A stretch of DNA of 64,000 nucleotides from Pseudooceanicola algae (GTDB lineage: Bacteria; Pseudomonadota; Alphaproteobacteria; Rhodobacterales; Rhodobacteraceae): positions 344,001-408,000 of the forward strand of contig NZ_CP060436.1 of assembly GCF_003590145.2 (NCBI RefSeq). The letters run 5' to 3'. Shown here piece by piece: positions 33,022 to 44,200 of this stretch. Under the pieces are notes generated by a model. It worked only from the letters and a program-made list of their open reading frames with translations, did no database searches and had not been told where the DNA came from. The number at the start of each line of letters is the position of its first letter. The stretch's first letter is position 1. Both the position numbers and the translations under genes were made by a program.

Positions 33022-33720
33022 TCAGTTCTTTCGCGAGTTGCTTCTCTCTTTCGCAAGGCGGGCTCGCCGCGAATGACGATTTTCACGTGGGGGTTTGCTC
33101 TTGGCGCTTGGTGTCATGCGCTTTTTTTCTTGCTCGACTTCGGATTGTTTTGATTGAGTAGTTTGTGGTGGCCGAATGGAGTACTGCGGGGCCAAGCTTT
33201 CTGAGACGGAGCCGTTCATCCCTGCTGCTTCTATCGTTCGGCTGAACTCGTAGTCCATTCCTTCGTAGGGAGGAAGGTTCGATCTGCTCTCAATGTGGGT
33301 GTATCCAAATGCCAGCGCAGCAACGACGGCAGCGAGTAAAGTGCCCAAACCAGTCAATAATGTCCCAACGGGAACTCCATACTCTTTTAGCAGTTCTCCC
33401 CAACGTGAAACTTCATTTCCAGCGACCGGATCAACTTTGGAAACCTGCCTGGCGGCTTCGGAGGGAGTGATCCTTTTTTGCCGCAGTTCTTCTCCAACGT
33501 TGGTCAGAATCTCTATGACTTGCGGGCCAAAGTTGTCCGAGTTGAAAATTCGGATCAATCCCTCCCAAATCTCGTAAGTTCCGTTGAATACTAAGCCGTT
33601 GGACTTACACCGAGGGCATTCTGAAAAGCATTCCTCGATCTGTATCTTGGTGCCAATGCCTGCAGCGATCCCACTCGGATAAGCCAACTCACAATTGGGA
33701 CAGAAACTCGGTATTATCAT
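33022..33720 (-). CDS. Zinc-ribbon membrane protein, probable moron
   Basis: A 232-aa protein on the opposite strand, inserted between scaffold and capsid. C7xxC10 and C35xxC38 make an N-terminal zinc ribbon, residues about 117-140 form one transmembrane helix (TLLTGLGTLLAAVVAALAF), and the last 45 residues are strongly basic. The coding sequence is clearly AT-richer than the flanking late genes. These are the marks of a moron, a gene expressed in the lysogen. Membrane position suggests superinfection exclusion or another host-changing role, which is inference. The 236-bp and 222-bp flanks carry no other gene. Confidence 0.6.
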   Translation of the reverse strand: MIIPSFCPNCELAYPSGIAAGIGTKIQIEECFSECPRCKSNGLVFNGTYEIWEGLIRIFNSDNFGPQVIEILTNVGEELRQKRITPSEAARQVSKVDPVAGNEVSRWGELLKEYGVPVGTLLTGLGTLLAAVVAALAFGYTHIESRSNLPPYEGMDYEFSRTIEAAGMNGSVSESLAPQYSIRPPQTTQSKQSEVEQEKKRMTPSAKSKPPRENRHSRRARLAKERSNSRKN

Positions 33721-33943
33721 TTAGCCGCCTAATCCTTCTCTTCACCACGGATTGCCGATTCGATCAGTGTTGCGATGTACCAAAGTAGATGCTATCCATT
33801 GGGTGACGGGCAACCCGGTTTCCGGGTCCGTCTGATCCGGGCAATTCCGGCGTCTAGGCCACGATACGGCCAGGGCGGGTCCGGTATAGGGCAACCCCTC
33901 CGAAATCTCACCATGATCGTTGATTTTTCGAGAGGGGACCCAG

Positions 33944-34885
33944 ATGTCCTATCGTCAGACCGTCGAGGCGCATCACCGCCTTTCCTACCAGAACAACGTC
34001 CGCATGGTCGCGCAGCAGATGCAAAACCCGCTGCGGGCCGCCGTGACCATCGTGTCGGCCTCGGGCGAAGCACAGGACATGGCCGACCTGATCGACAAGG
34101 TCGAGTACCAGGAAGGCGAGGATTATTCCCGCCGCAACCCGGAAAACCCACCCAAGCGCACCCGGCGTTGGCTGGTCCGCCCGACCGTGATCGAAAGCGG
34201 CCAGCTGATCACCAAGGAAGAGAAGTTCGACCAGTCGCAGGATCCGACCTCTTCGCTGGTCGTGACGCACACGAAGGCCGTGGAACGCGGGATTTTCGAC
34301 CGGATCCTGGGCGTTCGCAAGTCCGGCAGCAATTACGTTGTCCGACCGGGTGGCATCTTCGGGGCGGTTTCCGAGGGCAAGACGCCGGGCTCCACCAAGG
34401 ATCTGGCCGCCGGCAACTACATCGCCGTTGATGCCGGGGAGGACGCCGCGGCCGGGCTGACGCTGAACAAGATGCGCGCGGCGACGGAAGGCATGGAGCT
34501 GGAAGATTTCGGGCTGGAAAGCGACGACGAGATCTTCGGCCTCATCACCCCCAAGCAGAAAACCGACCTGCTGAAGCTGGCTTTCGAGACCGGGAAGAAC
34601 CTGAACCCGTTCGAGGTCAAGGAAATCGAGAACGGCCGACCGGGTTCGCTCCTTGGGATCCGCTGGATGTTCACCAACCGCTTGCCCAAGGACAACAACG
34701 GTCATCGTCTCGTGCCGCTCTGGACGAAGGCGAATATCGTCTGTGGCATGTGGCAGGACATCGAGGCCGATCTGTTCAACGACACCTCGGCCCGCAACCT
34801 GCCGCAATGCATCGTCGACGCCTATCCGGCCGCCGGCCGGGTCCAGGACGAAGGCGTGCGCATAATCCGGTGCCTGGAAGCTTGA
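33944..34885 (+). CDS. Major capsid protein
   Basis: A 313-aa protein; ATG 33944 follows GAGAGGGGA, so an in-frame TTG 24 bp upstream is not needed. It opens with 'QTVEAHHRLSYQNNVRMVAQ', and its body shows the long strand-helix pattern of the HK97-like capsids found in Bordetella BPP-1-type podoviruses. Order scaffold-capsid-decoration-tail tubular genes supports it. It builds the head; several hundred copies would make it the most abundant product. Confidence 0.8.
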   Translation: MSYRQTVEAHHRLSYQNNVRMVAQQMQNPLRAAVTIVSASGEAQDMADLIDKVEYQEGEDYSRRNPENPPKRTRRWLVRPTVIESGQLITKEEKFDQSQDPTSSLVVTHTKAVERGIFDRILGVRKSGSNYVVRPGGIFGAVSEGKTPGSTKDLAAGNYIAVDAGEDAAAGLTLNKMRAATEGMELEDFGLESDDEIFGLITPKQKTDLLKLAFETGKNLNPFEVKEIENGRPGSLLGIRWMFTNRLPKDNNGHRLVPLWTKANIVCGMWQDIEADLFNDTSARNLPQCIVDAYPAAGRVQDEGVRIIRCLEA

Positions 34886-34944
34886 TCGCGGGGCCGGATC
34901 CGGTCCGGCCCTGACCTTTACCAGAACCTTCAGGAGCAGAGTTC

Positions 34945-35403
34945 ATGCCCGTAGTTTCCGCCAATTCCGACCTCGTCCACGATCCCTTCGACGCCAATTC
35001 GGTTCCGCCCGATCCCGAGATCGCGCGCGGCCGCCTGGTCTGTTCGACCGGCAATGTGGTCAACGCAGCCGATGACGCCAACACATCCAAGTACCACCTT
35101 GCGAATGTTCCGGCGAACGCCGTGGTGCATGAAGATACCTTCTTCGATGTGGCCAGCTGGGGCTTTGCCCAGGTGGTCATCGGCACCGAGACCGATACCG
35201 ATGCCCTGGTGGACCAGACCAAGGCAACCGAGACCATCGTCACCCCGTTCGCCTTGGGCGACGCCAACCATGGCAAGCGGTGGTGGGAAGTCCTGGGGCT
35301 CGCCGAAAACCCCGGTGGCACTGTCGAGATCTGGGCCCATGCAGAGGCCGCTGCCACCGGCGCCGGGAGCATGGCCTTCCGCATCGCCTACCTGATGCCC
35401 TGA
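34945..35403 (+). CDS. Capsid cement/decoration protein candidate
   Basis: A 152-aa beta-rich protein behind AGGAG, right after the capsid gene. Position and size match head-stabilising proteins such as Bbp16 of phage BPP-1. No sequence motif proves it. Its extended loops, rich in D, T and V, would suit a surface jelly-roll. Confidence 0.55.
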   Translation: MPVVSANSDLVHDPFDANSVPPDPEIARGRLVCSTGNVVNAADDANTSKYHLANVPANAVVHEDTFFDVASWGFAQVVIGTETDTDALVDQTKATETIVTPFALGDANHGKRWWEVLGLAENPGGTVEIWAHAEAAATGAGSMAFRIAYLMP

Positions 35404-35448
35404 GCTAGGACGGTGGCCGGGCGCAGGTCCGGCCGCCGAGGGTAATCC

Positions 35449-36051
35449 ATGACCTCTGCAATCGCATCCAGCAACATCGCGCGCCAGGCGTTCCGCTTCA
35501 TGGAACTTCGCCCGCTGCAAAGCTTCGGTGAAAACTCCGATCAGGCCCGTGCGGCTGAGGAGCAGTATCCGAACGCGCTGGACATGGTTCTGGAAGCCTA
35601 TGACTGGAGCTTCGCGCGTCGGCTCCTGAAGCCGGCGATGGTACAGCCCGTCGCGACTCTGGCTGTCGACCCCGACCTCCCCTTCGCATATGACCTTCCC
35701 GTCGACCTGCTGACGATCCGCAAGATTTATGGCGCTGAAACCGGGCGCTGGCGGTTGGACGAGCGGCTGCTGCGCACCGATTTCGCAGGTCCGCTGGTGC
35801 GGGGCACCGTTCGAAAAACCAATGAGAACCAACTGCCCGCGACCGTCCGGACCGTCATCGCCTGCCAGCTGGCGGTTCTCCTTTCCTCCCAATTTGTCAG
35901 CTCACGTACAAAGAGGGTTGAGATCGACGACAACCTGCTTCGGGTGTTCCAGCAGGCAAAGGACAATGATCTTTTGACAGCCTCGGCCGCACGGCTCGAC
36001 GGGCTCGATCCCTCGGTCAGTAGTGACTGGGTCGGGCAGGTGCTGTCATGA
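35449..36051 (+). CDS. Tail tubular protein A (adaptor, T7 gp11-like)
   Basis: A 200-aa protein. 'ALDMVLEAYDWSFARRLLKP' and the later 'P.DLLTIRKIYG' are typical of the tail adaptor of T7-like phages. It links the portal to the nozzle. It overlaps the nozzle gene by 4 bp. Confidence 0.75.
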   Translation: MTSAIASSNIARQAFRFMELRPLQSFGENSDQARAAEEQYPNALDMVLEAYDWSFARRLLKPAMVQPVATLAVDPDLPFAYDLPVDLLTIRKIYGAETGRWRLDERLLRTDFAGPLVRGTVRKTNENQLPATVRTVIACQLAVLLSSQFVSSRTKRVEIDDNLLRVFQQAKDNDLLTASAARLDGLDPSVSSDWVGQVLS

Positions 36052-38516
36052 CCGCAACGCGGCCCCCACAGGTTGCTTTTTCCAGTGGTGAACTGGATCC
36101 GTTGCTGCACGCACGGGAGGATTTTCAGCGCCACCAGACCGGGCTGGCTCTCTGTCGCGGGTTCCTTCCGCTGCGCCAGGGCGGGGTCACCCGCGCACCC
36201 GGCACGATCTTTCGCGGCTACACGCGCGCAAACGCCATGGCCCGCCGCATTCCCTTCGTCTTTGCCGAAGACGATGCCTGCTCGCTGGAGTTCTCGAGCG
36301 GCAAGATGCGCGTCTGGCGCTACGGCGCGCTGGTGACGGAAGCGGGCGGTGGGATCTACGAGATCGACACGCCGTTCCTGGAGGCGGACCTGCCCGGGCT
36401 GAACTACCTGCAGGACGCGGACGTGATGTACCTGTCCGACGGCCGCAATCCGATGCAGCAGCTCAGCCGCTTCGCCCTGAATGACTGGACGATCACAAGT
36501 GCTGAACTGCTTAGCGGTCCGTTCAGGGTGCAGAACCTTGACGAGAATCTGAAGCTAACACTGACGCCTTCAGGCGCGCCCAGCGACGTGGCTTACTGGA
36601 TTTCCAAAGCCGATCTTTCGATCAATGCGCTGCGTAAGTACGGCACCCGGATCTACCGTTTCAAGGGGGAGGGCCCCTCGCTTATTTCTACCACGAACGG
36701 CAGCTGCGGCGAACTCCCCCCGACACACGATAACGGGACCGAATCCTACCTTGTCGATGATTTCGTCGATCCGGATATTTTTGCCTTCTGGGAATTCGTT
36801 TACGACACGGAAAGCACAGCCGGTGGCTTCCCGATCGACATTGAAGCGGACTCGGATCTGTTCACCGAAGATCACGTTGACATGCTTATGATGATCGAGC
36901 CGACCGATTGGAGCTCAATCGCAATCTGGGTCGGGAATGCGTCCGTGGGCAACGGCCAATTGGTCCGCTACGCTGGGAACATTTACGCCGTTATCGGCAC
37001 CGAAACGGGGGTCAATCCCCCTGTCCATTCCACGGGAACGGTGCGAACTGACGCGTCCAAGGGCACAAAGTATCGCCATGTCTCGACGGAAGTTGGGATC
37101 GTGCGTATAAGAGCGGTGACAGATGCCACCCATGCGGTTGCCGATGTGCTTCAGGCCGTGCCGCAACCTTGTCTGGACGACCCGACTTATCGCTGGTCCA
37201 TGGGAGCCTGGAATGACCTTTTTGGGCATCCCAGATTCCTGACGCTGTTCGGCCAGCGCCTCTATACGGCACGCACGGCCACGGAACCTCGGACCGTGAG
37301 TGCTTCCACTGTTGGGGCCTACCGTGATTTCCTGCCCGGGGCGGAAGCGGATGCGAGCTTCTCCTACGACATCGGCGGGATCACCTCGAAGAACCCGATC
37401 ACCTGGCTGACGGCCGGGCGGCGCGGTGTCTACATCGGGTCCATGGGCGGCGTTCGCCTGGTGATCGGCACTGCCGACAGCCCGATCACGCTGACCACCT
37501 TCAATCCCGAGATCGTTTCCACCGATGGCGCCGCCGCGATCCAACCCGTCATGCCCTATGGCTGGCCGGTCTACGTGACCCGCGACAAGGGGCGTCTTAT
37601 GGAGGTGCGATACAATTTCAGCGACGACGCCATGCGGCCCTTCGAGATCTCGCTGCCCTCACAGCACCTGGGCGCCGAGCTGTTCGAACAGATCGTCTGG
37701 CAACCCTCGCCCTATCAGCGCGGCTGGATCCGGCGCGGCGACGGGACCCTGCTGTGCCTGATCTATGATCCCGAGCAGGATGTCCTAGGGTGGGCCACGG
37801 TACCGATGGCCGGGGGCGTGGTCGAGGACCTGGAGGTTTCGCCGAGCGTCGACAGCGCCTTCGACGTGCTGAGCATGATCGTGCGCCGCGAGATCGACGG
37901 GCAGACGGTGCGCTGCATCGAGGAACAGGCGATCAACCTGCGCCCCTCACTGGGAAGCCTGGGGGAAGAACACTTCAACCATGCCTTCTGCGGCTCGGTC
38001 TTCGCTCCGGAAGCGCCGGCCGACACCTTCTATCTGCCGCATCTGACCGGCGAGACCGTGGCTGCCTGGACAGACAAGGGGCCCTATTCCGGACTTGTGG
38101 TCGGCCCGGGCGGCGCGGTGGTCCTGCCGGACCCGGTGTCCCATGCGGTGATCGGGCTGGCCGATGCGACACACCAGTTCCGCACCTTGCCGATCCGGGC
38201 GGCGGCCAACGACGGCGATGCCAGGGGGCGCAAACGCCGCCTGAAAAATGGCTCGGCCGCGGCGGTCTTCAAGACCGTGCGCGGCTTCGCGCGTTGCGTC
38301 GAACGCATCGAGGGCGAGGCGGAATATGTCTCTCCGCCCGTCGAGCTGGTCCCGCTGCATGTGGCCTCGGACGATGTCACGGGACGCACCGGCATCCTGT
38401 CGGTCGAGCTGACGAGTGGCGAGGCCGACGAGGTCATGCTGCAGTTCGAGCCCGACGGCCTTGCCCCGATGACGATCACCGGGATCTTTCCCAATATCGA
38501 AGAGGTCGGTGCCTGA
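36048..38516 (+). CDS. Tail tubular protein B (nozzle, T7 gp12-like)
   Basis: An 822-aa protein. The opening 'FSSGELDPLLHAREDFQRHQ' and 'RQGGVTRAPGT' are signatures of podoviral nozzle proteins, followed by repeated beta-rich stretches (CSLEFSSGKMRVWRYG). It forms the distal tail tube. The 3' half has very GC-rich codon use, while 36480-37200 is slightly AT-richer, perhaps a swapped segment. Confidence 0.8.
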   Translation: MTATRPPQVAFSSGELDPLLHAREDFQRHQTGLALCRGFLPLRQGGVTRAPGTIFRGYTRANAMARRIPFVFAEDDACSLEFSSGKMRVWRYGALVTEAGGGIYEIDTPFLEADLPGLNYLQDADVMYLSDGRNPMQQLSRFALNDWTITSAELLSGPFRVQNLDENLKLTLTPSGAPSDVAYWISKADLSINALRKYGTRIYRFKGEGPSLISTTNGSCGELPPTHDNGTESYLVDDFVDPDIFAFWEFVYDTESTAGGFPIDIEADSDLFTEDHVDMLMMIEPTDWSSIAIWVGNASVGNGQLVRYAGNIYAVIGTETGVNPPVHSTGTVRTDASKGTKYRHVSTEVGIVRIRAVTDATHAVADVLQAVPQPCLDDPTYRWSMGAWNDLFGHPRFLTLFGQRLYTARTATEPRTVSASTVGAYRDFLPGAEADASFSYDIGGITSKNPITWLTAGRRGVYIGSMGGVRLVIGTADSPITLTTFNPEIVSTDGAAAIQPVMPYGWPVYVTRDKGRLMEVRYNFSDDAMRPFEISLPSQHLGAELFEQIVWQPSPYQRGWIRRGDGTLLCLIYDPEQDVLGWATVPMAGGVVEDLEVSPSVDSAFDVLSMIVRREIDGQTVRCIEEQAINLRPSLGSLGEEHFNHAFCGSVFAPEAPADTFYLPHLTGETVAAWTDKGPYSGLVVGPGGAVVLPDPVSHAVIGLADATHQFRTLPIRAAANDGDARGRKRRLKNGSAAAVFKTVRGFARCVERIEGEAEYVSPPVELVPLHVASDDVTGRTGILSVELTSGEADEVMLQFEPDGLAPMTITGIFPNIEEVGA

Positions 38517-39067
38517 TGTGCGATATGGGTATTTCGGCCGCACTGCTCGCGACAGGTGCCAGTTCGGCCGCTGCAGCTGGCGGCGCGGCTGCGGCGGGCG
38601 GCGCAGCGGCATCGGCCTTGACCATCGGGCAGGCCTTGCAGATTGCCGGCACCGTGGCAGCCGTCGGCGGCTCCCTCTACGGCGGTATCCAGTCCAACAA
38701 CATCGCGAAAGCCAATGCAGCGGCGATCGGGCGCCAGAAGCAGGAAACGGCGGTCCTCAATTCGGTCGAGGATCAGCGCACCCGGCAGAAGTTTCAGGGG
38801 CAGATCGCCCAGCAGCGGGCGGAACTGGCCGCGCGGGGGATCGACCTTGGCAGCCCCACGGCCATCTTCCTTGGTCAGAGCGCGGCCGAGGAGATGGCCT
38901 TCGCCTCATCCTCGGTGCGTCAGACGGGACAGGCGCAGGTTGCCGAGCTGAGCGACCAACAGCGCATGCTGCGGGCCCAGGGCCGGCAGTCGCTTTTCAA
39001 GGGCGGCCTGTCCGCCGCCGGCAGCCTGCTGACCGCCGCGCCTGACCTCTGGCCGGAGCTGACCTGA
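38516..39067 (+). CDS. Internal virion protein (T7 gp14-like)
   Basis: A 183-aa protein; ATG 38516 lies in the nozzle stop (TGATG). Residues about 8-60 are Ala/Gly-rich and hydrophobic, then a coiled helix (RQKQETAVLNSVEDQRTRQK) and 'LAARGIDLGSPTAIFLGQSA'. This matches the small internal virion protein that enters the outer membrane during DNA ejection. First of three ejection proteins. Confidence 0.7.
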   Translation: MCDMGISAALLATGASSAAAAGGAAAAGGAAASALTIGQALQIAGTVAAVGGSLYGGIQSNNIAKANAAAIGRQKQETAVLNSVEDQRTRQKFQGQIAQQRAELAARGIDLGSPTAIFLGQSAAEEMAFASSSVRQTGQAQVAELSDQQRMLRAQGRQSLFKGGLSAAGSLLTAAPDLWPELT

Positions 39068-41217
39068 TGGCACAGCTGACCGTCCCCACCGCAGGCACCA
39101 GCCCCGGCCGCGCGGCCCGCGCCGTGCCGGCCCAAGATCCGGGCACCGGCGGCGCGATCGCGGATTTCGGGGCCGTGATGGAACGCATCGGCACCGGGAT
39201 CGAAGCTGACCGGCTGGACCGCAAGCTGAAGCGCGTCCAGGTCGACCTGACGCGGGACGTGAACGATCTGCGCCTGCAGGTCGAGCAGATCGGCGACCCG
39301 GACGCCGCCGAACACGCCTGGAGCAGCGGGGTCACCGGCCTGCGTACGCGCTACGAGGCAGCCCAGGGCGAAGACGGCCGGCAGATGATCGAGGATCGCA
39401 GCCGGGAGACCTTCGGGCTGATGTTCGATCAGCTGACCAATGCCACGGCCTTCGGCATCGGCAAGCGGGCTCTGGAACTGCGCCGGTCCGAACGCGAGGC
39501 CAGCTTCCTGAACTACACCTACGAGGCCAGCCGGGCGGGGGCATCGGCCGATGCGCCCACGCTGGAGGTGCTTTACAGTCAGGGCGACGAGCAGATCGAC
39601 GGGCTGCTGGCCAGCGGGATCATCGACGCCGAGGAAGCCGCGCGCCGCAGGATCGCCCTGCGCGGCGAGATCTCGACCGCGCGGGCAATCGAGATGGTGG
39701 GCAGCGATCCGGCAGGGTTCCTTGCAGCCAGCGAAAATGCAAGCGCCGTCCCCGGCCTCAGCGGCGATCAGCTTGCCGCCTACCGCGTCCAGGCGCAGTC
39801 GGCCGTCGACAGTGCGGCAGCGGCGGCCACCCGGCAGGCGGCAGCGGACACGCGGGCGCGCAGTGTCGCGGTCGGACAGGAGATCACCGATGCTGTCACC
39901 GTCCTGAAGTCGGGCAAGCCCTATGGTGATACCGATTTTCTTGCAGATCCCGAGGTGAAGGCCCACGAGGATTACCCGAAGTTGCAGGCCTGGGTATCGC
40001 TGCAGCAGCGTCTGCCGGGCCTGGCGCAGATGAGCCCGGACGAGCTTTGGCGGCGCGTTCAGGATGAACGGGCAAGGCCCGGCACGGATGCGCATGACAC
40101 TGCCGAGCTGTCCGCGTTGGAAAGCTACTACGACGAGGCCCTGACCGGCTGGTCTCAGGACCCGATCCAGTTCGCCCATGATCGCGGCTTCGCTGTTCCG
40201 ACCCTGCCGGGCTTCGAGGCCTCCGACCCCGGGACCTTCGCGACGGCACTGGGACAGCGCCTGGCCTTCGCCGGTTGGCTGCAGGAGGAAGGCTATACGG
40301 ATGACCTGCGCCCCTTTAGCCGGGCGGACAAGGCGATGTTCGACCGGATGAAGCAGGCGGATCCGGCAACGCGCGTCGAACTGGCACAGATCGCCTCGGT
40401 CGCGGCAGTGCAGGATCCGCAGACCGGCCAGCGCAGCTATCCGCTCCAGGAGTTGATCGGGGATCCGGTCATGGCTTCGGTCGGGGATCTGATCACCGCG
40501 ACGGGAGATCGTGGTCTGGGTGAAGAGATCCTGACCGGGCAGGGTCAGATCGACGCGGGCAATGTGCGTATGCCCGCCCAGGCGGACCGCCTCGAAAGTT
40601 CGACCCAGACTGTTCGGATGCTTCTGGCCGATCTTCCGGGCGGCGCCGAGATGGAGGGCCGCGTCCGCGCCGCGACCGACGCGCTTTACGCGGCGCGCGT
40701 CAAGGGCGTCGATCCTGCCTCGGGGGAGATCGACGAGGACATCTACCTGCAGGCGCTGCACGAGGTCATGGGCGGCACGGGCACCTATGACGACAGGAAA
40801 TCCGCGACGGGCGGGGTGCAGAAGGTGCGCGATCGCGAAACGATCCTGCCTGTCGGGATCCGCGCGAGGACTGTTTCGTCCGCGCTGGAGCGTCTTGGGC
40901 AGGTCGCCGAGACGGCCTCGGTGTCCAGCGGACGTGGCGGGCAAACCGACGTCACCCGGTGGGTCGAGGACCCGGCCGCCTTCGAACGCCAGATGCGCAC
41001 GATCGGAAATGGCGCAATGCCAATGGTCGATGGGGATCCGATCACCCGTGAGGATCTGCAGAGCCAGCGTGTCACGCTGCAGGCCGTGGGCGACGATCAA
41101 TACATCTTCGCGGTCGCTGGGCGCGACAGCGCGACCGGGTTCAGCACGCTCTATGACGAGGACGGCGCCCCCTTTGTCTTCAGCCTTCGCAAGATGTTGC
41201 GCGAGGTCGCACGATGA
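39067..41217 (+). CDS. Internal virion protein (T7 gp15-like)
   Basis: A 716-aa soluble, largely helical protein with many repeated helix-loop units and no enzyme motif. The second of three consecutive internal virion genes; T7 gp15 is of similar size (747 aa) and builds the periplasmic tunnel. Assignment is from order, size and composition. It overlaps both neighbours by 1 to 4 bp. Confidence 0.65.
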   Translation: MAQLTVPTAGTSPGRAARAVPAQDPGTGGAIADFGAVMERIGTGIEADRLDRKLKRVQVDLTRDVNDLRLQVEQIGDPDAAEHAWSSGVTGLRTRYEAAQGEDGRQMIEDRSRETFGLMFDQLTNATAFGIGKRALELRRSEREASFLNYTYEASRAGASADAPTLEVLYSQGDEQIDGLLASGIIDAEEAARRRIALRGEISTARAIEMVGSDPAGFLAASENASAVPGLSGDQLAAYRVQAQSAVDSAAAAATRQAAADTRARSVAVGQEITDAVTVLKSGKPYGDTDFLADPEVKAHEDYPKLQAWVSLQQRLPGLAQMSPDELWRRVQDERARPGTDAHDTAELSALESYYDEALTGWSQDPIQFAHDRGFAVPTLPGFEASDPGTFATALGQRLAFAGWLQEEGYTDDLRPFSRADKAMFDRMKQADPATRVELAQIASVAAVQDPQTGQRSYPLQELIGDPVMASVGDLITATGDRGLGEEILTGQGQIDAGNVRMPAQADRLESSTQTVRMLLADLPGGAEMEGRVRAATDALYAARVKGVDPASGEIDEDIYLQALHEVMGGTGTYDDRKSATGGVQKVRDRETILPVGIRARTVSSALERLGQVAETASVSSGRGGQTDVTRWVEDPAAFERQMRTIGNGAMPMVDGDPITREDLQSQRVTLQAVGDDQYIFAVAGRDSATGFSTLYDEDGAPFVFSLRKMLREVAR

Positions 41218-44200
41218 CATTCATGCTGAAGGATACCGGGACGGTCGATCCCAACGGGCCTCTGAGCCACGCCGTGCCCGAACGGGCCGAGCGCGTTGCG
41301 GCGCAGTTCCGGCTGGACCAGGTCAGCACCGACAGCATGGGCCTGCAATCGGCGCACGTCGAGCGCACGCTGCTGTCGGAGATCCAGGGCGCAATCGGTC
41401 CGGATCCCGACGCGCCTGCACCGACCCGGCCTTATCGCAGCAGTGAAAAGGCCTTCCAGGTGGACCGTGCCCGTGCCCTTCGGCAGGTCGCGGATCTGCG
41501 CGCCTTCGATCCCGACACTTTCGGGTCGCTGCCCACGACGCCGGAAGAGTTCGACCGCGAAGTGCTGCGCCGGCGCCGAGCCGAGCTCGATGACCTGATG
41601 GACCTGCTGCAGGCTGCCCCTTCCGGCGGTTGGGCCCCGGAGCTAGCCGGCAGCCTTGGGGCCGGCATCTGGGATCCATGGACCGCGTTGACCTTGCCAT
41701 TTGGGGCCGCCGGGCGCCTGTCGGTGCCGATGACGGCCGCCATCGAGGGCGTTGCCGGCGCGGCGGGGGAGGCCCTGAGCTTGCCCGACCAGTTCCGCGC
41801 GGCTCGGGAACTCGGCATGCCCGATCCAAACGTGCCTCTGCAGCTGGCGTTCGCGGCGGGGTTGTCGGGCGCCCTCGGCGGTGCCGGGGCCGCAGCCGGG
41901 CGATACATCCAGTACCGGCGGACGGGCCGTGCTGCGGGACAAGCGGCCCGGCCGTCGGCCGAGGCACCTCTGGAATTCGGCGCAGCCCTGGATGAGGCCG
42001 ATGGGGAAATGTTGCAGGCCCGGGCCGATGGTCGACCCGCCCTTGCCTCGCCGCAGGATGGGCCCGCCGCCGACCGGGCGCCAGCCCCGGGCCAGCCCCT
42101 GACCATGGGCGACTTCGATTTCAGCGCAACGGGCAATGCGTCCCCGCGCGGCAACCGGATCGGCTATGTCTTCGGGCGGCTCCTGGAGAGGGGCGTCGAT
42201 CCCCACCTGGCCGCCGGCTTCCTGGGCAATTTCGTCGCCGAGAGCGGCCCGGGACTTGATACCGCTGCCATTGGGGACAACGGCAATGCCCTGGGCATGG
42301 CGCAGTGGAACGGCCCGCGCCGCCGTGAGCTGGAGCGCTTCGCGCAGTCCCGGGGCAAGCCGGCCACGGATCTGGATACGCAGATCGACTTCCTGTTCCA
42401 CGAGCTGGAAACGAGCGAGGCGAAGCCCTGGGCGCGGATCCGCGAGGCCCGTGACGCGGGCGAAGCCGCCCGCCTGATTTCCGACCTCTTCGAACGCCCG
42501 GGCACGCCGCATCTACCCCGCCGTCTGGGCGCGGCGCGCAGCATCATGACGCAATATTCCCAAGGTGGTGTGCCGCGCTGGACCGGCCCGCTGGAGCTGC
42601 CCGACGACGCGCCCGCCGCCGGTTTCAGCGGCTATCGCACCTCGCGGGCCTATACCGGCACCGGCGAAATGACCGTCGGCGACGACATGCGCGTCTCGGT
42701 CGAATACCAGGTGGTCGACCTGGCCGACCTGCGTCAGGCCACGGGTGATTTGCAGCCCCGCGATCGCGCCCGCGCCGCCAGCGATGCCTGGGTGACGGAT
42801 ACCGCCGCACGTCTGGATCCGGCGCGCCTGATGGACAGCCCGGAGGCGGACCGGGGCGCGCCGCTGGTGGGTCCCGACAACATCATCGAAAGCGGCAACG
42901 GACGGGTGCGCGCCATTGGGCGCGCCTATGAGCTGGGCTCGGACCGGGCAGCGGCCTACCGGCAGCAGATCGAGGAGCGCACCGGCGCGACGATCCCCGA
43001 GGGCATCGAGCGCCCGGTGCTGATCGCGCGGCGCACCAGCGCGCTGGATGACGCGGCCCGCCGCCAGCTGGTGGTGGACGCCCAGGACAGCGGCGTGGCC
43101 CGGATGACCGCCACGGAACGCGCACAGATCGGGCAGCGCGCCCTGGGACACGACCTGCTGCAACGCCTTGACCCGGACCGGGTGCTGACCTCCGCCGAGA
43201 ACCGGGATTTCGCGCGGGCCTTCGCCGCGCGCTTCCCCCGATCCGAGCGCAATGCCTTCATCGACGAGAAGGGCAACCTGTCGATCGACGGTGTGCGCCA
43301 GATGCAGGACAGCCTGTTCGCGCGCGCCTATGAGGCGATGGACATCCTGGCGCGCTACGTGGAAGCCGCCCCGGGCGAGCTGCGCAGCCTGATGGATGCC
43401 TTGTCTGCCGCGGCCCCCCGCATCGCGCGGCTGCGCGCGGCGATCGCGGCGGGTGACGTGAGCCCCGAAATGGACATCACGCCGTTCCTTCTGGATGCCG
43501 TGCGTCTGATCGCGGGCGCGCGGGAGGTTGCCACGGCCGAGGGCGGCAAGCTGGCCGAGATCGTGGAAGAGGCCCTGGCCTCGGTCGATCTGCTGGACGG
43601 CGGGGCGGTGGCGCCGCTAACCGCCGCACTGGTCCGCAAGATCATGCCGGGCGGTCGGCAGGCCAGCGCCAGGGCAATCACGGATTTCCTGAACCGATAT
43701 GCGGACGAGGCCCTGGCCGCAGGGCAGGGCGGCGGTCTGCTGGGCGCGCCCGGACCGCTGGACGTGTTGAAGGCTGTTGACCGCGCGAGCTTCGGGGACC
43801 TGACCGAAACCGGCCGCCCGAGCAGCCCGGAAGCGCGGCCGGTAACGGTGGGCGCCTTGGCCGAGGGCGCGAGCTTCGACCAGGGCGCCACCAGCGAAGG
43901 CGCCCTGATCGGGGATGCCCAGGCCGAGCGCGGGTTGCGGGAAAGCGCGGCGGCACAGGCAGGCCCGCCGCCGGTTTCAGCAGGACGGCTCAGCGATGAG
44001 GAACATGACGCCGTCGAGGCCTGGCTGGAAACGCAGGTGCGCGCCGGATCGCCGCTGGACAGGGACGCTCAGGGAAGGATTGACCGCTCCTACAGGGCCA
44101 ATGGAGACGAGGATGTCGCCGGGGATATTCGCGCGGGCCTGACGCCGGCGCCGGTCGAGATGACGCTTTACCGGGGGCAGGCGCTCGATGAGGCGGCAGC

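Noticed and set aside
38920-41220. 766-aa minus-strand frame across the gp15-like gene
   Set aside because: Long because of high GC; the plus-strand gene fits the overlapping late operon and has proper start overlaps.
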